Source of the DNA: Gemmataceae bacterium
Lineage (GTDB): Bacteria; Planctomycetota; Planctomycetia; Gemmatales; Gemmataceae
Direction of reading: 5' to 3'
DNA: 40,036 nucleotides
Assembly (NCBI GenBank): GCA_003136315.1
Contig: PLDW01000501.1
Coordinates: 26,721 to 66,756 of the forward strand
Program-made: the position numbers and the translations under genes
In this document: piece by piece, positions 16,366 through 25,204 of the stretch
Numbering within the stretch: the first letter of the stretch is position 1
Layout of the letters: the number at the start of each line of letters is the position of its first letter
Notes under the pieces: model-generated
The model's input: the letters and a program-made list of their open reading frames with translations, nothing else
Database searches by the model: none
What the model was told of the DNA's origin: nothing

Positions 16366-16457
16366 TAGTCGGATCCACCACCCTCTCCCGGAACCCCTGT
16401 TCCGCCCTCGGTAACCGGGGGTAATTCCATCCCTTTCCCCAACTCCTGGGTTAAGAC

Positions 16458-16790
16458 ATGGCCACCGACGAAGGCGACTCCGAAGATGACGAGAAGGTAG
16501 GTCGACGGGTCCGTCGAAGCGGGTGGCTTGCGGCGACCACTCTGCTGCCGATTGTGCGTGCGGCGATGGCCCGCGGGGAAGGACCCCCCGCGGTGTTGAA
16601 GTGGGTTAAGAGACAGGGACAATCACACACCGGCTGCCTGGATTGGACTCCGGCGGACGAGGCCCGTGCCCGGGTGCTGGCCCATCGGTTGGCGGTGACG
16701 TTAAACGACCGCCGTCGGGCAGATGCGGTGACCGAGCAACTGAACGTTACCATCGCTTCGGAAGGACGGACCGGACGACAGTACGAGTGA
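16458..16790 (+). CDS. Hypothetical 110-residue basic protein
   Basis: I do not recognise this protein. It starts with an acidic patch (DEGDSEDDEK), followed by a basic stretch and an amphipathic segment (WLAATTLLPIVRAAMARGE), then a helical region rich in Ala and Arg. G/C at third codon positions is high, as in neighbouring genes, and the complementary frame gives an implausible Ser/Arg-rich translation. No signal peptide or membrane span is convincing. The Shine-Dalgarno before ATG 16458 is weak. Its last 90 bases overlap the end of the opposite-strand gene 16701-17180. Both look coding, so either the overlap is real or one of the two ends is decayed. Confidence 0.55.
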   Translation: MATDEGDSEDDEKVGRRVRRSGWLAATTLLPIVRAAMARGEGPPAVLKWVKRQGQSHTGCLDWTPADEARARVLAHRLAVTLNDRRRADAVTEQLNVTIASEGRTGRQYE

Positions 16791-17180
16791 GGATTCGCAG
16801 AAATCCCCCGGAAGCCTACCGACGAAGGCTTCAAACTGGTCCCAGAGGGCCTGCATCCGGGTCAGGTCAGCCGCGAGTTCATCCAGAGGGACTCCGGCAG
16901 GGGGCTGTTGCCAGGGGATCTGGGAAGCGTACCGAACCGTTTGGCTCCAAAGATCGGACTCGGCCCCAGCCAGACCGAGCGTCGGCCGGAATCCGAAGGT
17001 GGCGAGTTGGTCGGTGGTCTCCAGCAGTGTCGTTGCTCGGGTGGTGACCAGCCCTCGAATCATCCCTCGATTGATCTTGCGATTGACCAGATCGCGAAGA
17101 GCGATCGTCAGAAACAGGTACTCCGAATACTCTTCCGTCCATTTCCTGGCGAGGGAGTACGGGTAGTCGGTGTCGATCAT
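16701..17180 (-). CDS. Hypothetical 159-residue helical protein
   Basis: No family recognised. The sequence has ordinary soluble composition, with predicted helices (ARKWTEEYSEYLFLTIALRDLVN and LDELAADLTRMQALWDQFEAF, in parts). There are no Cys clusters and no membrane segment. ATG 17180 has a good ribosome site (GGAG eight bases upstream), which supports the start. The last roughly 30 residues, after GDFCESS, lie opposite the 3' end of 16458-16790 and are less protein-like, so the original stop may have been lost. The gene converges with 16458-16790. Confidence 0.55.
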   Translation of the reverse strand: MIDTDYPYSLARKWTEEYSEYLFLTIALRDLVNRKINRGMIRGLVTTRATTLLETTDQLATFGFRPTLGLAGAESDLWSQTVRYASQIPWQQPPAGVPLDELAADLTRMQALWDQFEAFVGRLPGDFCESSLVLSSGPSFRSDGNVQLLGHRICPTAVV

Positions 17181-17360
17181 GTACGAAACTCCGGCTGGTG
17201 GGTCGTGGGAACCTCGATACCTCCCCAGCCAATCGAGAGTGCGCGCCTAAACCGGACATAGTTTCTGTCCGACTCAGGAATTCTGCTCTCACCTGAAAAT
17301 CACCGACTTTGGCCGGGCACTCACGTCTTTTGGACTCCTCCTGTGGGTCGATTACATTGA

Positions 17361-17555
17361 CAGCACGGCTTTCACTGCGGCTGTGTTCTTGCGGCCGATC
17401 TCCGCCCCGAGCGCTTCGCCAGCGTTTGCCTCCGATGCCAGCCGAACCGGTACTTCGACCTCGAACACCATGCGACCCGGGAGGGCTCAGGGAGAGTCCG
17501 ACTCAGCACCAACGAGCAAGACAAGAGAAAGTCACTGTATCAGCAATGGGGGTAA
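17361..17555 (+). pseudogene. Possible gene fragment without start codon
   Basis: Between the stop at 17358-17360 and TAA 17553-17555 one frame reads protein-like (phrases RFASVCLRCQPNRYFDLEHH and RVRLSTNEQDKRKSLYQQWG) with about 70 per cent G/C at third positions, but no ATG, GTG or TTG opens it. A different frame just upstream (about 17290-17390) also reads plausibly (ITDFGRALTSFGLLLWVDYI). That would fit a frameshifted remnant. No function can be given. The remainder of 17181-17663 shows nothing else. Confidence 0.3.
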
Positions 17556-17663
17556 GGACTTGGAACAGGTCGGAAATCGTTTCCCCATCGTGACTGGCAT
17601 CAATTTGTGATTCGGCACGATGGTTGCGGCATTGGTCAAGCCCACCTCAATGGAGTTCACAGC

Positions 17664-17861
17664 ATGAAAGCCACTTTCACTGCCGATCCGACCTGTGCCA
17701 AGGCGGTGAGCCCCGACCGGACAAATGCCTTCTTCAGCTATGCCCAGCGGGCACTGGATCGGATGGACAGGAACCTGACACTCGACGAAGCCAAGATGAC
17801 GTTGACTCGGCTCATGATTGCCCGGCGACAACGAGTGGGGTTGGGTCAACTCGAGGAGTGA
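17664..17861 (+). CDS. Small hypothetical protein, 65 residues
   Basis: The protein starts KATFTADPTCAKAVSPD and continues with two predicted helices (FFSYAQRALDRMDR and TLDEAKMTLTRLMIARRQRV). There is no recognised domain, membrane span or signal. ATG 17664 has GGAG eight bases upstream; the longer frame back to 17607 lacks that and adds an unlikely N-terminus. The next small gene follows 53 bp later on the same strand, so the two may be co-transcribed. Function unknown. Confidence 0.55.
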   Translation: MKATFTADPTCAKAVSPDRTNAFFSYAQRALDRMDRNLTLDEAKMTLTRLMIARRQRVGLGQLEE

Positions 17862-17914
17862 GCGAATGGGAAAGCGACCCGTTGACACCCTGTCGCCCCC
17901 AGAGGTAGCCAGAC

Positions 17915-18124
17915 ATGACCGATAGCATCACGTTGCCAGCCTTGACTGACGACGATCAGCAGTTCGCACACTGGGTGAATGGATGGCATTCTCTGACCCT
18001 CGACAGCCGCGAGGAGGCGGAGAAAGTACTCCATCGAGCCGAGGAGCACGGGTGCGAGGAGCGCGGCATGGTGAGCCTTGATGGCTCAGAATTCGTGGTA
18101 TGGTGGCGGTCAGATGATGAGTGA
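17915..18124 (+). CDS. Small acidic hypothetical protein, 69 residues
   Basis: An acidic, Trp-containing protein (DDDQQFAHWVNGWHSL, then SREEAEKVLHRAEEHG, ending EFVVWWRSDDE). The compact helix-then-strand layout suggests a folded small domain, but I do not recognise a family. ATG 17915 has AGAGG about 8 bases upstream. It follows 17664-17861 on the same strand. Function unknown. Confidence 0.55.
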   Translation: MTDSITLPALTDDDQQFAHWVNGWHSLTLDSREEAEKVLHRAEEHGCEERGMVSLDGSEFVVWWRSDDE

Positions 18125-18317
18125 GATGATGTACTGGTGAAGGTCGGGCGGACTCCCCGGCGCTGGTACCCCGTATAGGGCCGGGTAATTCAGTGCGTGG
18201 AGAGATGACGGCCCCTCCACAGGATTCGGAGTAGTCGCCTTCGTGGCGGCCCGATGTGGGGCAGTCCCAAAACCGGGTAACGTTTTTTCTTCCGCTCGCC
18301 TTACCGGAAGAGAAAAG

Positions 18318-18523
18318 GGGTCGGGAGTCGAATTGAGGCAAACCGCGCCGAACCGCTCTCCCGACCCACTGGCTTGAGAAACACGAATCCCCTTCCTCCC
18401 CTCCTGGGGAGCGATCGGCTCGCAGACGCGAAGTGTGAGCCCCGGAGCTCTTCGGCAATTCGCTTGACGGCGGGGCTGGTGTGCAATCACAATCAGCTAC
18501 TCGAGCCAGAGAGCCGAGTAGCT
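18318..18523. other. Two hairpins in a 505-bp gene-less stretch (18125-18629)
   Basis: GGGTCGGGAG (18318-18327) pairs with CTCCCGACCC (18358-18367), a 10-bp stem with a 30-base loop. AGCTACTCG (18495-18503) pairs with CGAGTAGCT (18515-18523), a 9-bp stem with an 11-base loop, about 107 bases before the next gene. They may be terminators of the small genes or leader structures for 18630-19025. Nothing else is evident in 18125-18629. Confidence 0.4.
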
Positions 18524-18629
18524 CCTGATGAGATCAGCAGTGAGTGCGTCGGGGGAGGGTGGACGCTCTTCGAGAACATTCAGCGAGGTCTGGAGAGTCA
18601 ATGGTCGACATCACAGGGAGAAGAGTGTT

Positions 18630-19025
18630 ATGGTTGAAGTGAGCATTGAAGGAACAAATGCTGTATTCACGGTCCAGGGTTGGGATAAGCTGTGGGCGCT
18701 CCGCAGTCGCCTTGAGATCCCGCTTGCACACATTTACGATATCCACACCGACGCATCGCCGAAGATGGGTTGGTTCCAAGGCTTAAAGGTGCTTGGTACG
18801 GACTTTCCCAACGTGTTCCGAGCGGGCACGTTCTACCAAGACGGTGGGTGGGTGTTTTGGGACGTCCGGCACACGGATAAGGTCATCGTCGTGCAGTTGC
18901 ACGACGAGCGATTCCAGAAACTGGTGATCGAAGTGGCCGATCCTGCGGCCGAGGTTCAGAGGCTCAAGCAAGCCATCGTGACTGAAAGGGGAAGAAACCG
19001 GGCGGAATTCACCGCCGAGGTTTGA
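18630..19025 (+). CDS. Conserved-looking hypothetical protein, 131 residues
   Basis: The protein reads as a single small beta-rich domain: strands (VSIEGTNAVFTVQG), a helix WDKLWALRSRLEIPLAHI, then W-F-Q-G-L-K-V-L-G, R-A-G-T-F-Y and W-V-F-W-D-V-R, and a closing helix (DPAAEVQRLKQAI). The strand pattern with a closing helix recalls small bacterial PH-like domains, but I only recognise a resemblance and cannot assign a family. ATG 18630 is chosen because of the upstream GGGAGAAGAG ribosome site; an earlier ATG at 18528 gives an unlikely N-terminus. It is followed 37 bp later by a membrane protein on the same strand, probably one transcript. Confidence 0.75.
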   Translation: MVEVSIEGTNAVFTVQGWDKLWALRSRLEIPLAHIYDIHTDASPKMGWFQGLKVLGTDFPNVFRAGTFYQDGGWVFWDVRHTDKVIVVQLHDERFQKLVIEVADPAAEVQRLKQAIVTERGRNRAEFTAEV

Positions 19026-19062
19026 TCAAGACGTTCACAGAAGGCGGCGGAGGGCGCAATGG

Positions 19063-19410
19063 ATGGAGCAAGTTGAACGAATCGAAGCCGGTGAAGCGGA
19101 TACTGTCGCGCATTTCCAAGAGGCCGACGATCGGGCGGAACGTCTTCGGAGGAGCAAGTCCTACTTACTCCCAATTAGCATCTTTTGTGTGATGGTCGGG
19201 CCGGTCGGGCATGTGGTACTCCAAGATGGACCGGGGCGATTCGGGGTTGTAGCTCGGATTGTTTTCTTCCTGGGCCTCCAGGTGCCCCTGCTCACCTTCG
19301 CCCTGGTCGATCAGTTGCGGCAGAGTCGGAAGTGGCCCGTCTGGAAAAGTGTCTCAGTACCTGTACTTGGGGCATTGATAGCTGCGGCTGTCACGTTAGT
19401 CTTAACGTGA
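19063..19410 (+). CDS. Small integral membrane protein, 115 residues
   Basis: A cytoplasmic-looking charged N-terminus (about 1-33, EAGEADTVAHFQEADDRAERLRR) precedes three hydrophobic segments: about 34-54 (LLPISIFCVMVGPVGHVVL), 61-82 (VVARIVFFLGLQVPLLTFALV) and 95-114 (VSVPVLGALIAAAVTLVL). No catalytic motif or known family is seen. ATG 19063 follows GGAGG with suitable spacing. It lies 37 bp after the 131-residue gene and may work with it at the membrane. The 275 bp after its stop hold no convincing gene. Confidence 0.65.
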   Translation: MEQVERIEAGEADTVAHFQEADDRAERLRRSKSYLLPISIFCVMVGPVGHVVLQDGPGRFGVVARIVFFLGLQVPLLTFALVDQLRQSRKWPVWKSVSVPVLGALIAAAVTLVLT

Positions 19411-19685
19411 TCGCTAACCGCCTGGGCTGATCGGGCCAAATGCAGAACCCCAAGACGTGACTGCCCCGGTCAGCCAGGGTCGGCCTTCAGGATGTGTAGT
19501 TCCGGGTACTTAGGTGGGCTACTGCGGCCCAGTCGTGGTTGAAGTGAGTGGCATGATCAGTAACAAACCGAAATTTGATCCGGTCGCCGCAGCCAGGACG
19601 AGTTACTTGAACCTTGCCCCGGCATTTGAAAGGTTGAAACGTAACTTGGAACAGTCGACCGGAAGCGGTTGGGATCGGCGAGGCA

Positions 19686-20309
19686 TCAGCCCGACGACAG
19701 GCCAACCCTGCGCCGACCAAGCACCAGGATCAGCCCGCCCACCCCGAGCATCACCCACCCGGCCGGCGCTGGGACAGGTTGAGGGGCCAAATCGATCTCG
19801 AACGGGGGCGGGGGGGAGTATCGATACCGGACATCTCCACTCGTACTGAATAGGTCGGTTTTTGGGTTGACCTCGACAATGATCGGGCCAGTGAGCCCAA
19901 GCCCTGGGGTGAGAGTGACCGTTGTGAGTAGGTCATTGACGCCAGCGACGGTGTCAACCGATTGAAAGGGGGGGGCGTTCCCATTCACATTCAGGTCGAG
20001 TTGGTTCGTCTGAAGACCGGGTGAGACGCTACTCTGATACGTCCCGCTGGTCCCGAATGGATACTGGGCCGGATCGGGCTGGGGTGCGGCGAGTGTCAAA
20101 TTGGGGACTGAGTTCGGGTCGGCGGTCGTGACGATCAAGTCGACATTAAACCCGTTAAAGTCGACCAATCCTGGAGCGGTCAGCGTGAAGGTGATCGGTA
20201 CCCCGGGAGTGTATTCGGTGGGGATTGGGGTGATGAGGGGCAGGATGTCGGCACGAACCGGATTTCCGGCAACGAAGCAAACAATTGCCGCTGACAGGAT
20301 GCGGAGCAA
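19686..20309 (-). CDS. PEP-CTERM-like secreted protein
   Basis: 207 residues when started at TTG 20309, which is preceded by GGAGGAG at five-base spacing. The frame stays open to 20411, but that extension lacks a ribosome site and would bury the signal peptide. Residues 1-20 are a signal peptide ([14 protein letters not shown], cleavage near VRA). The middle is beta-rich, Pro/Thr/Val-rich and lacks Cys, resembling cohesin/Ig-type extracellular domains. The C-terminus has the sorting layout of PEP-CTERM proteins: VPAPAG, a hydrophobic span [13 protein letters not shown], then RRR. In that system an exosortase removes the tail and anchors or releases the protein. No exosortase gene is in this window. 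The gene is 178 bp downstream of the NRPS-like gene on the same strand. Confidence 0.82.
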   Translation of the reverse strand: MLRILSAAIVCFVAGNPVRADILPLITPIPTEYTPGVPITFTLTAPGLVDFNGFNVDLIVTTADPNSVPNLTLAAPQPDPAQYPFGTSGTYQSSVSPGLQTNQLDLNVNGNAPPFQSVDTVAGVNDLLTTVTLTPGLGLTGPIIVEVNPKTDLFSTSGDVRYRYSPPPPFEIDLAPQPVPAPAGWVMLGVGGLILVLGRRRVGLSSG

Positions 20310-20487
20310 GGTGTCTCCTCCGTGAAAACAAGAGTTGCATCTTGTTTTAACACAGGTCTTCCCTGCTCGGCTAGCGACAGTCGTCAAAATCGGAATATTC
20401 GCGCCAGACAAGAGAATCGGGATTGGTGCGCTTTCGATCTCCTGGCCATTCGTTTTTGAGCCACTCCCTCCTGTTCTGGGCCTCCCC

Positions 20488-23400
20488 TCACGAGATGAGT
20501 CGCGTGGGGCAGCCAGCGTAAGCTCTGTGGGGTTGCAACTGCTCGTGCTTCATGACCACGCTGTTCGCCGCGACGTGAGTTCCTTCGCCAATGTCGGCCC
20601 CGTAGAGCAGGACCGCAGCGTAGCCGACGGTCGAGTCGGGACCGATCTTGACCCGGCCAATCTTCAACACCCGGTCCTCGAAGGTGTGCGCCTGAAAGAA
20701 GGCATTCACCGTCGCCCCGTCTGCCACTTCGAGCATGTCCGGATCGACCGTAAACGCCAACACGTCCCCACCCAGCACCACCCTGCGGCCGATCTTCACC
20801 CCCAGCACACGGAGATACCATTGAATCCAGACCGTTCCCTCCAGGGCGGAGATCGGCGCTTCGACCAGGAAGTGCCAGGCGGTGTAATTGAAGTCCCAGC
20901 GGTAGCACCAGCACGACCAGAGTGGGTGGGTGGCAGGTCGGACGCGACCGAGGAGGAGCCATTTCAACACAACACCGAACACGCAGAGACCGGCGAGCAA
21001 CCCGAAATCGAGGGCCGGGACCACTGCCCAGACCAACACCGAGGAGGAGACGATCGGTGCTGCCGTAGCGAGCACCTCGAACCAGGCGAGAACGAGTAGC
21101 AACGGGCCGATCGGGAGCGTGAACCGCAGGAGTTCCCAGAACACCCGGTTCACGTATCTCAGCCATGACGGCTTGTGTGTCAGACTGGGATCAGCCTCGA
21201 CCACCTCTCGCTTGGGGAGTTCAAACACCGGTCGGCCGAACCAGGATGTTCCCGGTCGAATCACCGAATCGTCTGCCACCGTGCAGACTCCGAGGAGAAC
21301 CCCGTCGGGGATCTGCTGCCCCGCGGGGATCACGGCATAATTCCCGAGGAACACCCCATCCCCGAGGGTGGTGCGTGCGAGGGTCACGGTGCCGCGGTGG
21401 AGACGTGGCCCGGCGAGGTAGATTCCGTCGGCGAAGAACGTTCCACCGCCGATCTCGACGAGTTCGGGGATCGTGTCGTAGATCGTGCTGAGTTCGGTAT
21501 TCCGGCCGATTTTCATCCCGGCTCCCCGCAGCCACGCGCGCCACAGCAGCGTCCCGTTGAGCCAGTTCCCGGCCGAGTCGAGAATGTTCATCTTCGACCA
21601 GACCCGGATATACGCCAGACTCCAGCGGCTGATCACCCCCTCCGGGATACGGCCTAGTACACGCATTGACAGACATTGCGAGATCAGCGTCAGAGGGGCA
21701 ACCAGGGTGACGACCGCCGCCGTCAGAAGGAACTCTTCGCCGGTGAGCGATGGATGGAGTAGCCACTCGACCGCGTCCGCCGCATCGATCCCCTTTGTCC
21801 AGGCGAACGCGACAGCCACGCCCGCCAGCATCAACCCCGAAGAGGCGCTCAGCAGAAGCCGGGTCAGCAGCATGATGACCCCGTGCCACACGGGAGAGAG
21901 GTTGCGACCGCCTCCGGTCACGGGCGGAGGGTCGGGCGCGTCGCCGACCGGGCCGGCAGGAGTCCCCGCCCAGAGTTCGCCTTGTGGGACGGTCGCACCG
22001 GGGCACAGGAACGCATGAGCCGCGAGATACGCATCCGGCTCCATCCGCGTGTCGGGTGCTAGCCCGGCCCGAACGTCGAGCGTCCCTCTCGCTCCGATTG
22101 TGATCGGCCCGACGACAATCTGCCCGCCCTCGTACTCGACGGGTCGGAGGAACGCCTCGCGGCTGAGGGTCACGTCGTCGCCGATGTCAAGCAGATCCCA
22201 CCCGCCGTGGAGCAGGTTGACCCCGCGGTGAATGTGGACCCGCTTGCCGATCTTCGCTCCGAGCAGTCGCAGCACCAGATGCTGAAAGACCGTACCCTCC
22301 AGGATCCGCCAGGGGATGAGGTGAACGGCCTGCTGGACGATCCAGTGCCGGATGTAGAAGCTCCCCCAGACCGGCTCTCTGACAGGCCGGTAATGCCCGA
22401 TCACGAGCTTCTTGATCAGAACGGCGAAGACCACCGCCCCGGCGGAGTAGAGCCCCACTCCCACGAAGTACAGCAGCGGCGTGGCGAACAGGAAGGGAGC
22501 GAGGCCCAAACTGAGCGTCAGATCGGGGACAACATCATACGCGAGCATGTACGAGAGCGGACCGCCGATGAGGAGGGCAAGGCCGAGGAACGCAGTCTGG
22601 ATCAGGGTTGCGAAGAACGGATGTTTCGCCCGCCGGGGCGTTCCCGCCACGGTAGCCACGGGTTGGTTCCCCGCGATCCTGGCCCGATCTGCCAGCCCGG
22701 CCACGGTCCGGGCGTCGTACACGTCGCGAACAGCCAGTGCGGCCGTTTCGGGGTCGTTCCGCAAGAGCGAGATGAGTCCTGCAGCCCGGAGCGAATCGCC
22801 ACCAAGGTCGGTGAAGAAGTCGTGTTCGACCGAGACCCGATCTTTCAGCCCGAGAATCTGTTGGACCGCAGCCGCCACCTTCTCCTCGATCGGATCCCGC
22901 GGCGTTACCACCGGACCGGTGATGTCGGGTGGGTTGGCTACGTCGAGGATCGGCAGTGCCCGGCGGTTGAGTTTCCCGCTGACGGTCGTGGGTAGCGCTG
23001 AGATCGCCCCGACGTGGCTCGGGACCATGTATTCAGGCAACTGGGCGCGGAGTGCCCCCTTGAGTTCGTCGGCGTGGGGTGGATGGGCGGGGTTGGTTGG
23101 GACTATGAAGGCCACGATCTGCTGCTGTGGCCCCTCGCCCTGAACTCGACAGGCTGCGGCACGAACTCCGGGGCACGTGGCCAGACGCGATTCGATCGCC
23201 TCCAGTTCGATCCGGTAGCCCCGAATCTTCACCTGTGAGTCGATCCGACCGTGGCAGTAGAACTGCCCGGCTGCATCCCGGTGGACGAGGTCGCCCGTTC
23301 TGTAAATCCGCCCGAATCGTGGGTGAGTTGGGAACTTCCGCGCTGTCATCTCTGGGTCGTTCCGGTATCCGCGGGCGAGCCCCGCGCCGCCGAGGCAGAG

Positions 23401-24516
23401 TTCACCCGTTTCCCCGTGGGGAGCCTCTTCGAGATGCTCGTTCAAGACCCAGGCGCGGAGACCAGGGACCGGTCGGCCGATGGTGATCGGGTCGCCAGGG
23501 CGGATCGCTGTGCGGCAGGCCGTGACCGAGCATTCCGTCGGCCCGTAGTCGTTTAACAGAGACCGGCCAGAGGCCCAGCGGTCGGCGACATCGCGGGGGA
23601 GGGGTTCGCCACCGACATGGACGCGGCGGAGGGCCGGTAGTTCGCGTTCGGGATCCTCGCATCCCGTAGACCGCAGGAGGGTTGGGGGCGGGGCGAAGAT
23701 GGTGATCCTCTCGTCACGCAGCCAGGGAATCAAGTCCGGCCCGAGCCGCGTCGTCTCGTCACCCATCACAATCAGGGTCGCGCCGGCAGAAAGTGCCATC
23801 CAGATTTCTTCGACCGATGAATCGTACGCGCAGGAAGAGTTCTGACCGACGCGGTCGGTAGGTGAGACCGAAAATGTCGTGAGGTCGCCGCGGATCAGGT
23901 TGACGATCCCAGCGTGTTCGATCATCACTCCTTTGGGCCGACCGGTCGTTCCGGAGGTGTAGATGAGGTAGGCGAGCGCATGGGGGGTCAGCCACGCAGG
24001 GGTTGGTGACTGGATGCGGCCGGTGGCCTCTTCGGCCCATCCGATCACATCCAGAGCACAACCGAGGTCGGGATCGAGGCCGCGGGCGCGGGAGAGGCCG
24101 TCGAAGTTGGTCAGGACGGCGACGGGCTTGGCATCGTCCAGGATGTGGCGGACCTGGGCATCCGGGAAGGTGGGGTCGATGCAGACGTAAGCCCCACCGG
24201 CTTTGAGGATTGCGAGTTGGGCGAGGTAGATGTGTTCCGAGGTCCGCGGCAACAAGATCGCAACGATGCATTCCCGGGTGACGAATTCGCGGAGGGTGCC
24301 AGCGAGGGCGTCGGAGAGGCGGTCGAGTTCGGCGTAAGTTATGGTGCGGCGAGTCGTTTGGGAAGCCGAGGGTGGGGTCTCGATCGCAACATTGTCGGGC
24401 CACTGTCGGGCAGAGCGTCGGAAGAATTCGTGGAGAAGGGTGGGTTCGTCGGCGGTCACCGGTCGTCTCGTGCCGGGGAGCAGGGAGGGGATTGGGACAG
24501 AACCGGTGTGCGGCAT
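20488..24516 (-). CDS. Pls/PosA-type single-module NRPS (A-T-membrane-left-handed beta-helix)
   Basis: 1342 residues. Residues 25-525 are an adenylation domain: YIYTSGTTG-type A3 loop at 183-192, YDSSVEEIW (D232, the amino-acid-binding Asp), NDYGPTE at 322-328, YRTGDL at 405-410, and the A10 Lys K515 in SGKLNRR. Residues 540-615 are a thiolation domain with phosphopantetheine Ser575 in LGGDSL. The rest alternates membrane spans with three hexapeptide left-handed beta-helix blocks (KIGKRVHIHRG, KIGRNTELS and KIGRRVVLGG regions). There is no condensation or thioesterase domain. This is the layout of epsilon-poly-L-lysine synthase and PosA-type enzymes, where the C-terminal membrane part is thought to join activated amino acids into a homopolymer. 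The monomer cannot be read with confidence. ATG 24516 has AAGG upstream. No phosphopantetheinyl transferase gene is in this window. Confidence 0.9.
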   Translation of the reverse strand: MPHTGSVPIPSLLPGTRRPVTADEPTLLHEFFRRSARQWPDNVAIETPPSASQTTRRTITYAELDRLSDALAGTLREFVTRECIVAILLPRTSEHIYLAQLAILKAGGAYVCIDPTFPDAQVRHILDDAKPVAVLTNFDGLSRARGLDPDLGCALDVIGWAEEATGRIQSPTPAWLTPHALAYLIYTSGTTGRPKGVMIEHAGIVNLIRGDLTTFSVSPTDRVGQNSSCAYDSSVEEIWMALSAGATLIVMGDETTRLGPDLIPWLRDERITIFAPPPTLLRSTGCEDPERELPALRRVHVGGEPLPRDVADRWASGRSLLNDYGPTECSVTACRTAIRPGDPITIGRPVPGLRAWVLNEHLEEAPHGETGELCLGGAGLARGYRNDPEMTARKFPTHPRFGRIYRTGDLVHRDAAGQFYCHGRIDSQVKIRGYRIELEAIESRLATCPGVRAAACRVQGEGPQQQIVAFIVPTNPAHPPHADELKGALRAQLPEYMVPSHVGAISALPTTVSGKLNRRALPILDVANPPDITGPVVTPRDPIEEKVAAAVQQILGLKDRVSVEHDFFTDLGGDSLRAAGLISLLRNDPETAALAVRDVYDARTVAGLADRARIAGNQPVATVAGTPRRAKHPFFATLIQTAFLGLALLIGGPLSYMLAYDVVPDLTLSLGLAPFLFATPLLYFVGVGLYSAGAVVFAVLIKKLVIGHYRPVREPVWGSFYIRHWIVQQAVHLIPWRILEGTVFQHLVLRLLGAKIGKRVHIHRGVNLLHGGWDLLDIGDDVTLSREAFLRPVEYEGGQIVVGPITIGARGTLDVRAGLAPDTRMEPDAYLAAHAFLCPGATVPQGELWAGTPAGPVGDAPDPPPVTGGGRNLSPVWHGVIMLLTRLLLSASSGLMLAGVAVAFAWTKGIDAADAVEWLLHPSLTGEEFLLTAAVVTLVAPLTLISQCLSMRVLGRIPEGVISRWSLAYIRVWSKMNILDSAGNWLNGTLLWRAWLRGAGMKIGRNTELSTIYDTIPELVEIGGGTFFADGIYLAGPRLHRGTVTLARTTLGDGVFLGNYAVIPAGQQIPDGVLLGVCTVADDSVIRPGTSWFGRPVFELPKREVVEADPSLTHKPSWLRYVNRVFWELLRFTLPIGPLLLVLAWFEVLATAAPIVSSSVLVWAVVPALDFGLLAGLCVFGVVLKWLLLGRVRPATHPLWSCWCYRWDFNYTAWHFLVEAPISALEGTVWIQWYLRVLGVKIGRRVVLGGDVLAFTVDPDMLEVADGATVNAFFQAHTFEDRVLKIGRVKIGPDSTVGYAAVLLYGADIGEGTHVAANSVVMKHEQLQPHRAYAGCPTRLIS

Positions 24517-25204
24517 CGCGAGTGAACCTTCTGGGTGGGCCGGTTATCGACGCTGGACAGTGAACCGGGGCCGACCCCCGCATTCTCGTTTTCCTCTCCC
24601 GATTTAGAGTATCGATTGGTCAGTTGCCCTGGCACGGACCCAACTGCCGCCAAACCCTTCGCAGCTCTGGGTGTGCGCTGAGGAGGGCAATACGCCCCGG
24701 GAGAGAGGGGCAATTCAACACCTAACACTCTGCCCGGCTGGGAGTATCGCTACTCACGGCTTTTTCATAACCTCCAGCCCTGTCGAGATTTCGTTCCAAA
24801 TAGGAAGGTTCTGCCGGGAGATAGGGTTGCAGAGGGTGAACCGGAGAATTCGCAGATTCTCGCAACGACATTCTCTCCGTAGTTCCAATGGGTTGGCAAG
24901 GCGGTCCTTCAATGACTTCGACGAGGAAGTCGACTCCGGAGTTGGGGTCGGACGGATGATCGTTGGGTGGGGATTGCATCTGGCCAGTCGGACCACCGGA
25001 CAAAACCCCTCGACGTTGAGGCAGAGGGGAGTCAAACGGCCCTCCGGCTCCCCCTTCCTTCTTGGGGAAGGGGGTTGGGCGGTTAGGTTCTGTCCACAGG
25101 CCCTGGGTGCGTGGCGGAGTGAGTCGTTTCGACTGGAAAATCGAGGGGACCGTGGGTATCTCCGGGTCCAGTGGGGTTGTGATCCGGGCCGCAAGGGGGG
25201 AGCC
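24517..25204. other. 688-bp gene-less stretch with one strong hairpin
   Basis: This spacer separates the divergent NRPS-like and 25205-26569 genes. It holds a hairpin at 25050-25074: CCCCCTTCC, loop TTCTTGG, GGAAGGGGG. One reading frame stays open through it into the downstream gene, but it lacks family features. No other structure is convincing; promoters for both genes presumably lie here. Confidence 0.45.

Noticed and set aside
19553-19849. Plus-strand frame opening [10 protein letters not shown], overlapping the end of the PEP-CTERM-like gene
   Set aside because: The first 40 residues look protein-like, but the remainder is antisense to the sorting signal of a well-supported gene. It could be a short remnant only.
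24671-25204. Upstream extension of the 25205 gene
   Set aside because: The extra 178 residues are Arg/Ser-rich without family features and would bury the signal peptide. ATG 25205 has an excellent ribosome site.
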